24,512 nt of DNA from Clostridiales bacterium (lineage in GTDB: Bacteria > Bacillota > Clostridia > Oscillospirales > Oscillospiraceae): assembly GCA_020861055.1 (NCBI GenBank), contig JAJBTD010000189.1, positions 1 through 24,512 of the forward strand, given 5' to 3'. A model generated the notes under the pieces. That model was not told where the DNA came from. It worked only from the letters and a program-made list of their open reading frames with translations, and did no database searches. Position numbers and translations under genes: made by a program. Shown one piece after another: positions 1 to 7,800 of the stretch. How positions within the stretch are numbered: the stretch's first letter is position 1; each line of letters begins with the position of its first letter.

Positions 1-116
1 GTCGCCGCGTCCTGGGCCTGCTGCGCCTCCCACTGGTTGTACAGGAAAAGGGACAGTGCCAAAATCATCAGCACTGTGCCCAATTCGATGCATATTCTCC
101 CGATACTGCGCCTCAT
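1..116 (-). CDS. Sortase-like membrane protein, N-terminal fragment (runs off left edge)
   Basis: Only the first 38 codons lie in the window. They start at an ATG (116-114) that overlaps the stop of the upstream small pilin in an ATGA arrangement, so the two are translationally coupled. The peptide begins MRRSIGRICIELGTVLMILA and continues LSLFLYNQWEAQQAQ: a short basic start, one membrane helix (about residues 9-27) and a YNxWE-type juxtamembrane sequence. This pattern is typical of the N-terminal anchor of sortases in Clostridia pilus loci. The catalytic domain (His, TLxTC, Arg) lies outside the window, so the sortase call rests on the anchor sequence and the operon position. It could be the second sortase of the locus, for anchoring to the wall or for another pilin. 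It could also be another small membrane protein. Confidence 0.6.
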   Translation of the reverse strand, partial: MRRSIGRICIELGTVLMILALSLFLYNQWEAQQAQDAA

Positions 117-856
117 TTGGCCGTTTTTCTCCTGCGGTCGGAAAATACCAGGACGCAGCCCACGCACACCAGAAGCATCCCGCAGCCTGCCAGCACATAG
201 ACGGGCCAATTCAGCTGTCCGGTCTGGGGAAGGGTGGTGCTCGTCGTCGTCTTGTTGGTCGTTGTGGTGGTCGTCTCCTCCGGCTCCGGGGTCAGCACGC
301 CCATTTTGGGGCTGGCGTCCACGGAATAATCCCAGGCGCCGTCCACGTCCAGCGGCACGGAGACCACAAAGGGATTGGCGGTGTAGTAGCCGTCCGATTG
401 GGTGGTCTGGACCACCAGATACAGCCCCAGCTCCAGGCCGTCAAACGTAACCGTACCGTCCGTATTCTTCACGGAGGTACCTGTAATGTTGTTTTCCTTC
501 ACATAGACGGCCAGCTCCGACGCCAGGCCGGAGGGGTCGTCGGTGACGTCGTCCAGGGAGACGCCGGAGGCCGCAAACCCATCCGTCAGGGTATAGACCA
601 TGTCCCCATCGTCCTGCTCCAGCAGCGCCACCTGATAGAGCGTGAGCGTCCCGTCCGTGACCGTCTTACCGTCTGAGTCCTCCATCTCCACGGTGATGGA
701 GCTCTGGCCGGACATGGACCAGTCCAGAGAGGGGCTGTCCGCTGCGGCAAATGCGGTCAGGCTCGTGCCGCAGAGCAGCGCGAACGCCATCGCCAGGGTC
801 AGGACCCCTTGCAGCAGCTTTCCCACATGACTTGCTGATTTTTTCGTCATTTTCAT
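113..856 (-). CDS. Small LPxTG pilin subunit (minor or base pilin)
   Basis: This 247-aa secreted surface protein has a signal peptide (basic MKMTKKSASHVGK, hydrophobic core, cleavage near AFA-AAD around residue 38). A single pilin-type beta domain follows, with the motifs TLTLYQVALL and FDGLELGLYLVVQT seen in Gram-positive backbone and minor pilins that form internal isopeptide bonds. After it come a Thr-rich linker (about 194-207), the sortase signal LPQTG (209-213), a hydrophobic helix and the basic tail SDRRRKTAK. It sits between a class C sortase (12 bp upstream in the operon) and a second sortase-like gene that overlaps its stop. Its size and single domain suggest a minor or cell-wall-proximal pilin rather than the shaft. 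A good AGGAGG precedes the ATG. Which pilin forms the shaft cannot be decided from sequence alone. Confidence 0.85.
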   Translation of the reverse strand: MKMTKKSASHVGKLLQGVLTLAMAFALLCGTSLTAFAAADSPSLDWSMSGQSSITVEMEDSDGKTVTDGTLTLYQVALLEQDDGDMVYTLTDGFAASGVSLDDVTDDPSGLASELAVYVKENNITGTSVKNTDGTVTFDGLELGLYLVVQTTQSDGYYTANPFVVSVPLDVDGAWDYSVDASPKMGVLTPEPEETTTTTTNKTTTSTTLPQTGQLNWPVYVLAGCGMLLVCVGCVLVFSDRRRKTAK

Positions 857-867
857 AACAATACCTC

Positions 868-1770
868 CTATTTTTTATCCTTTTCCTTTTGTGCGTCTAT
901 TGGATGCGCGGGGCGGGGCTTCCGCTTCCTGCGCGTGCTGACCAGCAGCCAGATGAGCAGCACCGCCAGCATGGGGATCGCCAGGACGAGCGCCACCAGA
1001 AGGGTGTCCACCTCGCTTGCCTCCGCTGTGACACGGATATGAGACGTATCCGCGTTGTCCACCCGATGTCCCCGCACCAGCAGCCGGTGACTGTTGACCC
1101 CGTAGGGGGTGCAGGTCATGAGGGTGCAGTAGTCCTCGCCGTCCTCGATGTAGAGGTTCTCCGTCTCGGTGGGCAGGACGATGGTGATCTGGTCCACCTC
1201 GTAGGTGAACACCCGCTCCAGCACCGTGATGGTGAAGGTATCCCCCTCCTCCAGCTGATCCAGATTGGTGAACAGCGTGGTGCTGGGGAGGCCCCGGTGA
1301 GCGGAGATAACGCAGTGGGTCCCCTCGCCCCCGACGGGCAGGCTGGAGCCCTCCAGATGTCCCGCGCCGGTGGTGAGGACGCTGTTGCTGGTGCCGTGGT
1401 AGATGGGCAGCTGCACCCCGATCTTCTCAATGGTGATGTAGCCCATAATGCCGGTGCCGGTGACGTCCAGCAGCTCCTCGTACCCTTCCACCAGGTCGGG
1501 GTCAACCAGCGCTGCCGCAGAGCCGACCTCCTGGAGCGCCCGGTTATACGCCTCCGCCGCCTCGAAGTAGGCGGAGTAGTCCTCGTCCGACAGGGCGGAC
1601 ACGGCCTCGTCATAGTTAGAGATCGCCCTGGACGCCGTGCGCTCGTTCCACCAGTTGCTCACCGTGGGGTACAGCAGGATGCACAACCCCACCAGCAGCA
1701 CGGCAACCAGAATGATCGTGATCCATCGATCCCTGCTTCTCTTCGTTCGCGTTCCACCTGTGCGTTTCAT
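868..1770 (-). CDS. Class C (pilus-polymerising) sortase
   Basis: A 300-aa membrane transpeptidase that joins pilin subunits through their LPxTG motifs. Visible features are an N-terminal membrane helix (about 16-35), a helical region containing VDPD at 89-92 (the Asp-Pro position of the class C active-site lid), and the catalytic trio His158 (ISAHRG), Cys220 (TLMTC) and Arg229 (SHRLLVRG). A second membrane helix (about 258-278) and a strongly basic cytoplasmic tail follow. Two membrane segments plus a lid are the standard class C layout. It lies between the large pilin and the small pilin. Its ribosome site (AGGAGAGG, 1790-1783) is followed by a three-codon reading frame (ATG AAA ACA TGA) whose stop overlaps the sortase ATG, which may tune initiation. 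Confidence 0.93.
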   Translation of the reverse strand: MKRTGGTRTKRSRDRWITIILVAVLLVGLCILLYPTVSNWWNERTASRAISNYDEAVSALSDEDYSAYFEAAEAYNRALQEVGSAAALVDPDLVEGYEELLDVTGTGIMGYITIEKIGVQLPIYHGTSNSVLTTGAGHLEGSSLPVGGEGTHCVISAHRGLPSTTLFTNLDQLEEGDTFTITVLERVFTYEVDQITIVLPTETENLYIEDGEDYCTLMTCTPYGVNSHRLLVRGHRVDNADTSHIRVTAEASEVDTLLVALVLAIPMLAVLLIWLLVSTRRKRKPRPAHPIDAQKEKDKK

Positions 1771-1869
1771 GTTTTCATAAGCCTCTCCTATGTCGGGTCT
1801 GCTGTTGGCTCTTCGCCGCCTGTCAGACGATGGAAGGTGACGGGCAGCGAACGGCGAACAGCCGCTCTC

Positions 1870-1897
1870 CCCCGCCCCGGCCTTCGCCGGGGCGGGG
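1870..1897 (-). promoter_or_regulatory. GC-only stem-loop between pilin and sortase genes
   Basis: A perfect 12-bp stem made only of G and C (arms 1870-1881 and 1886-1897) closes on a 4-nt loop. It lies in the 161-bp gap between the stop of the 956-aa pilin and the sortase start. No U-run follows on the minus strand, so it is not a standard terminator. A stable hairpin at this position in a polycistronic mRNA could protect the upstream pilin message or reduce read-through into the sortase, giving more subunit than enzyme. The structure is seen; the role is inferred. Confidence 0.6.
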
Positions 1898-1931
1898 AAC
1901 GGTTAATTCAGGGTTCAGCCCTCAGGCCGAA

Positions 1932-4802
1932 TCACTGCTTCTTCATGCGCTTGCGGGTGATGAGCAGAACCACGGCTCCGCAGACCAGGAGACCGCCCAC
2001 GATGTAGAAGATGGTGGTGCCGATGCCGCCGGTGCCGGGCAGGGAGGTGCCGGCATTGTTCTCGACGGTCACAGAGGTCACTTCGATCTCGATGCTCTCG
2101 GTCACCACAGTCACGCCTTCCTCGGAAGTGGAGGTGGTGGCGTCAACCAGCTTGTACAGGCCCTCGGTGTACTCCGCAGGCTTATCCATCTCCACGAACG
2201 TCCCATCCTCAGACTTGGTGTACACGGTGCCGGTGTAAGCTGCGAACTCGTCCTCAGTGATGGCGTCGAACGTCCGGGTAACAGTAGAGCTGCTCTTGTA
2301 GGTCGTAGAAGTGGCGGAGGTCATGGTCGCTTTCAGGGTCTCGGATTTGGTCAGCAGGGTGTAGCCGCTGGGCGCCATGGTCTCGGTGAGGGTGTAGGTG
2401 CCGATGTCGACGCCCTTGATGATGATTTTGCCATCGGAATTGCTGACAAAGGTGTCAGTCGCGCCGGAGGCAGAGCTGTCGGAGGTGTAGTTGTACACGC
2501 CGTCCACATCGGTGGGCACCGCATAGATCCTGTTGCCGCCCGCGTCCACGAAGGTGAACTTGGCGCCGGACAGAGGCTTTTGGGTCTCCTTGCTGATCTT
2601 GTAGATGCCCAGAGCATAGGTATAGGTCACGGTGGTGATTTCATCTGGCTCGTGGTTCAAATCGCTGTCGGAGGGGTACTTCGGGTCCTCAGGATTCGGC
2701 TCCTTCGGCTCGTTGGCGCCCACCACGGAGTAGTCATAGATGGCGCGGTTCAAGTTGCCGTTGCTGCCGATGACCGCATCCTCGTTGATGGTGGCGGTGT
2801 AGGTCAGATGAACCTCGCAGTTGGGATAGTACGCGTTGCCGTCAGCGTCCGCCCAGGCGATCTTGGCCTCGATGAAGGTATAGCCGTCCTCATCCACATA
2901 GGTGAACAGGAAGCTCTCACCGGTGCCGTCGTCGATGGTGTAGTATTTTACGCCGTTGCTCTTCGTTTCAGGACCGCTGATAGTAATTGAATTGCCATTG
3001 ATGGTCAGGATGAAGCTGCCGTCGTTCAGGGTGAAGCCGGGGTCCATCTTATCATAGATGTAGTAGTAGGCGACCTGGTCGTTGTAAGTGTTCTCCTCAT
3101 CAAAGCCCTCGTCCTCCACGAGGTTCACGGCGTCGATGCTGACATCGAAGGTCACGGTGTCGCCAAAAGCGCCGGTGGAGACTTTAGACTCGGTGCCGTC
3201 CGCATTGATGATAACCTTGCCGAAGTCCTCGCCACCCGGCTCGTCCGGCTCGGTGGGGTTCTCCACCTCGTTGGTCTTGTAGTAGCTCGTTCCGTCAAAG
3301 GTGTAATCAGCGCTGTTAACAATGGTGCTGTCGGTGATGCTCAGAGCGACCTCAGTGACCTCCACCTGGAAATAGACGGTCACAGTGGCACCGACGGCCA
3401 GATCATCGACGGTCCATGTGATGGTGCCGTCCGCGTTCACGGTGACGGTGACTGCGCTCTCATCGCTGGCAGTGCCACCGGCGGTGCCGGCCACGTAGAC
3501 GGTTCCGGCAGGAGGCGCGTCCTCGATGGTCAGGTCAACGGTTGTCGCTTTGGTGTTGGTATAGGAGATGGTGTAGGTCAGTTTATCGCCGACGTCCACC
3601 TGTTCGCCGTCGATGGAAATGTCCCCCGCGTCGGTCGCAGGATCATCGGTGCCTGTTTTGACGTCCTTCTTGGGCTCGTCTTCCTTATCCACAGGGTTCT
3701 CCACCTCGTTGGTCTTGAGCCGATAGGTGTTCTCGCCCAGGGTCACATCCAGCTCGGCGTCGTTGACGATGGTCGAGTTTTCCAGCGTATAGGCCTCATC
3801 GGTGACAGTCACCTGGAAGGTGGCGACCAGCGTATAGCCGTCAGGAAGGTTCTTAATGGTCCAGGTCAGGTCGCCGCCGGTTGCAACGGCAGAATCATCC
3901 GTCGCAACATAAACGGTGGACTCTACCATATCGGCCTCATCATCAGGAATCGCCGCTGTCGTCACCGTCTCTCCATTCTCATCGAGAATTTGGATAGCGA
4001 TAGAATCGTCTTCATATACCGTCCCCGCAGGAGCCGCATCGTAGACCACGACCTCGCTCAGCGTCTCGCCGGAGGTGTTGGTGTAGCTGATGGAATAGGT
4101 CAGCACTTGAGTAACGGTAACTTCTTCCTTGTTGATGCTCCTGGTACCCTCTTCGTTCAGGACGTCCTTCACGGGGTCGTCAGGCTCCGGCTCGTCCGGG
4201 TTGTTGTCCCAGTCGGGGGTGGAGGGGTTCTTGTCAACGATCGAGGCTTCGGGGTTCGTGGTGCTCAGAGACACCACAGAGCCCAGAGAGCTGGTCACGA
4301 AATAGTAGCCATAGGGCAGGTTATTGATCTCAACCGTCGATTGGGTCGCCACGCTGTTTTCGATTCCGACGTTATCGCTGCCGCCGTACACTTCGACGGC
4401 GCCAGGGAATTTGCAGACATATACGGTACTGCTCAGCTTGAGGACATAGCTCTGGATGAATGCGATCACCTGTGGATCCGTCACGCCCTCTTTTTTCGTC
4501 ACCTGATAGTTGCCGTCAGCCAGAGGGGTGAACTCAAAGACGTTGTCGTCCTCATCCACCAACGCCGCTTGCTGGTCCGCCGTTGCAACGTAGGCAGTCG
4601 GGATAACGGTATTTCCGTCATCATCCACATAAGAGTCGCCATAGGTGGCGTCAAAGAGCTTATAGACATGGTACGTCTCGCCCTTGGTGGCGTTGGTGAT
4701 GGTGATGGTGCCCGCATCATCTGCCGCATATGCGGTGCAGGCCAGGCCGAAGACCATGACCAGTGCCAACAGCATACTGGCTATCCTTTTCAATTTACTC
4801 AT
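1932..4802 (-). CDS. Large multi-domain LPxTG pilin (probable pilus shaft or major subunit)
   Basis: A 956-aa secreted protein. The signal peptide is cleaved near AYA-ADD (residues 26/27). An N-terminal pilin domain (about 28-190) contains TYHVYKLFDATY and NLPYGYYFVTSSLGSVVSL and ends at VDKNPS (Lys191), where backbone pilins of this type often carry the linking lysine. Two DUF11-like repeats follow (about 225-375 and 390-520), both with TYSISYTNT or TYTISYTNT and APAGTVY or PPAGTVY motifs. Next are an isopeptide-type domain (about 530-720) and a CnaB/SpaA domain (about 725-830) with the E-box YTLTETMAPSGY, then LPGTG (921-925), a membrane helix and a KRMKKQ tail. It precedes its class C sortase, as in known pilus loci. 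At 956 aa it is longer than common shaft pilins, so it could alternatively be an accessory adhesin. Confidence 0.87.
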   Translation of the reverse strand: MSKLKRIASMLLALVMVFGLACTAYAADDAGTITITNATKGETYHVYKLFDATYGDSYVDDDGNTVIPTAYVATADQQAALVDEDDNVFEFTPLADGNYQVTKKEGVTDPQVIAFIQSYVLKLSSTVYVCKFPGAVEVYGGSDNVGIENSVATQSTVEINNLPYGYYFVTSSLGSVVSLSTTNPEASIVDKNPSTPDWDNNPDEPEPDDPVKDVLNEEGTRSINKEEVTVTQVLTYSISYTNTSGETLSEVVVYDAAPAGTVYEDDSIAIQILDENGETVTTAAIPDDEADMVESTVYVATDDSAVATGGDLTWTIKNLPDGYTLVATFQVTVTDEAYTLENSTIVNDAELDVTLGENTYRLKTNEVENPVDKEDEPKKDVKTGTDDPATDAGDISIDGEQVDVGDKLTYTISYTNTKATTVDLTIEDAPPAGTVYVAGTAGGTASDESAVTVTVNADGTITWTVDDLAVGATVTVYFQVEVTEVALSITDSTIVNSADYTFDGTSYYKTNEVENPTEPDEPGGEDFGKVIINADGTESKVSTGAFGDTVTFDVSIDAVNLVEDEGFDEENTYNDQVAYYYIYDKMDPGFTLNDGSFILTINGNSITISGPETKSNGVKYYTIDDGTGESFLFTYVDEDGYTFIEAKIAWADADGNAYYPNCEVHLTYTATINEDAVIGSNGNLNRAIYDYSVVGANEPKEPNPEDPKYPSDSDLNHEPDEITTVTYTYALGIYKISKETQKPLSGAKFTFVDAGGNRIYAVPTDVDGVYNYTSDSSASGATDTFVSNSDGKIIIKGVDIGTYTLTETMAPSGYTLLTKSETLKATMTSATSTTYKSSSTVTRTFDAITEDEFAAYTGTVYTKSEDGTFVEMDKPAEYTEGLYKLVDATTSTSEEGVTVVTESIEIEVTSVTVENNAGTSLPGTGGIGTTIFYIVGGLLVCGAVVLLITRKRMKKQ

Positions 4803-4888
4803 GCTTTAATTCTCCTTTGTCTTAACGATTTGACATCTGCTTTTGCCTGAAACGGCATTGGGGGACGGGTGCCCTGCCGACGCATGGG

Positions 4889-7800
4889 TCAGAACTGTCT
4901 TTCCCCCTTCCGCCGTCTCAGGTTTCTATACATCAGGTAAGCCGCGCCGCCGATGAGCAGCGTGCCTGCCATTGTATACCAGTAGGTTCCGGTTCCGCCG
5001 GTGAGGGGGAGCTCATAGCCGGGCTCGTTCTCGACCTGCACCTGGTTGTCTGTGGTAGAAGCGTTAACCTCTGCGCCGTCCACTGTGTAGGTGACGGTTC
5101 CATCGCTCCCCACTGTAATGGTCACCGGGTCGGACAGCAGGGTATAGCCGTCCGGGGCCTTGGTCTCTTCCAGATAATAGGTCCCTGGGGCAAGGCCCTT
5201 GATACAAATTGTTCCATTTTCATCAGAAACAAAAGTAGTTGCTTCTGATTTCGCATCAGCATATGTCTTACTTCCTGGGACGTCACTACCTTCTGTCCAA
5301 CCGGTCAGGAAATAACTTGCTTCTGTTTTTTCAGCCATCGCATAGTCAATGAACGTATAGACTGTCTTTGATTCGCCGATAGTCCCAGTGTACGTTTTGT
5401 AGAGGATAAACTCCGCGCCGCTCAGCTCTTCATCCCCGTAATGTTTGAGGATGTCGATCTGGAAGGTGTAGGTGGTGGTGGTGTCCCAATCGGAATAGGT
5501 GTTGTTATCGCCATAGCTGATTGCGGTTGTGTTTTCGTTGCCTCCGTCAGTCATGCCGATCTTCGCATCCTCCGTCAGCGTCGCATAGTAGCGGACCACA
5601 ATGACGTCGTCGTCGGACAGGGTGGCCAGGAAGCCGTCCGTAAACGAAATCTCAAAGTCGCATTCATCTGTCGTAGTCGCGCCAGTTGCATTTTCGCCGG
5701 TGTAGTAAGTCACCGTATAGTAGGCCGAATCTACCTCAGTTCCCTCATCCGAGCTATCCGAGCTGTCAAAGACCATCACGCTAATCTCAAAGGGATCAGC
5801 CAGTCCGGTATCCAGCTTGTCGTGGAGCACCAGGTTGGTGACGTTGCTCACGTCGCTGATAGTGGTTTTGAACTGCACGTTGCTGCCGATGGAGGTGGTG
5901 TTGTCGTCGCCCCAGTTACCGGAGCTGTCCTGTACCTCCTTCTCCACGTCGGGGGTGCTGTTCACGAATTTCATCGTCAGGGTGCCGCCGTTGGTGATGC
6001 TACCGAACCCCGCATAGCCCTCCGTCAAGCTGCCGCTGCCCACGGTGTAATAGGTGGTGTAGCCGGTGATGGTGGTCTCGGTCACGGTGCACTTTGTACC
6101 CACCGGGAGGTATTCCACGAGGATGTACTGCCCGTCCTTCAAGGTGAAGGTCTCGCCGTCGCCGATGGTGCCGGAGCTGGCCTTGGTGCCGTCGGCATTA
6201 TGGATATCATAGATATAAGTGTTTGTCAGCGCAGTGCCGGAGCTGTTTTTCAGGCTCAGGGTGAAATTGAAGGTCTCGTCGCCGGTGGCCTCGTCGCTGT
6301 CCACTTCCTTCTCCACCTTGAGGTTGCCGGTGTTCTGTACCGTGGTGCTGGAGGTCACGGAGGGGAGGGTGAACTGGGTGTAGCAGGTGGAGCCGGAAGC
6401 GCCCCGCTCGGTGTAGAAGAAGGTCAGGGTATAGGTCCCGGAGCTACCAAGGCTGATATAATCCCACAGGTCCACATACTCGCCCACGGAGGAGTGGACG
6501 CCGCCGATGTCACAGATGAGGGTGCTGTTTCCATTTTCATCCGTCAGGAACACCCACATATCATCGTCGCCGAAGAAGAGGTAGTTCAGGGGGCCGCAAT
6601 AGTCCTCTGTCAGTGTGAACTCCACAGAATACTGCATGCCGAAGTAGCTGTTGTGGTCCTTACTGTCATCGCTGACAGGGCACCAACTACCAGTTTCTCC
6701 ATAGTGACCATGCTGCCCATCTGTGCTGGTTACGCCGTCCATCGGCCAAAAGTTGTTTGTATAAATTATGGTGTTATTCCAAAATGTAGCGCCTGCTGTA
6801 CCGTCACTGTATACATAATTTGTCAGTTTCGTAAAATACTCCAAATTAGTGATGCTGTATCCATTCGGGCCGCTGACAGACGATAAGGTATACGTATCTC
6901 CGACCTGACTAAAGGTCAGCGTCTGGCCCGAATAGGTTGTCTTGCCGGTTACACTAGTGCTTTCGTTAAATAGCGCCGGAGCAACAATGCCGTCACTATA
7001 TCTGATCGTTCCATCAGAGTTAAGTCCCGCTGCAATTCCAAAAGAACAACTGTAGTCAACCGTGTTGCTATTGGCCCTGTTTATGTAATAACCATACAAC
7101 GTCTCATTCGCAAGTCCTGTTTCAGTGTTGTTATTCCCGAAAGCCAGTTTAGCCCCTGAACTAGAATAATTGCTGCTGCTGTTGATACCGCTCTCAGAGG
7201 TATTTGTACCATCATCTGTGATATCGTAATCGTATAGGTTGGCACCAACCTTCTCTGTCGTCGATTCAGTGTTGTACACCAGACGAACCAACGCGTCGTC
7301 CGGGATATAGATGATGCTGGTACCATCTGCGGAAGCTTCCACATTGGTAAACGTCATGCCATCGGCATAGTCATATTGCATCCAGTATGCACCGTCATCA
7401 TCCTCTACAGCGCCGCTATCCGTATCACTTGCAGACACCCAGACCTGAGACAATGTATAACCGGGATTATTTCTCAGCTTGTTCACACTGTCTACGTTGT
7501 TGTTTTCCTCGACGGTGCAGTCCACAGAGGTATAAATCTCTGTCAGCTGTTCTTCGGTTTTAATCTGGTAACCAGAGGATGTCTCTATGAGGGTAATATA
7601 AGTCTTGGCGTTGCTTGTGTTGTTCGAGGGCAACACCCCTCCGCTGGTATCCAGCAGGGCCAGAGTTCCATCCTCCTCCTCCACGTATTGCACCAAATCC
7701 AGATAGGCATAGTACTCCACGGTGAAATCGGTGGTGCCGCTGGCCGCCAGGAGCATGACCGGGCTGTTGCCGGTCAGGTCCGCCGCCGTCAGGGTGGGCT

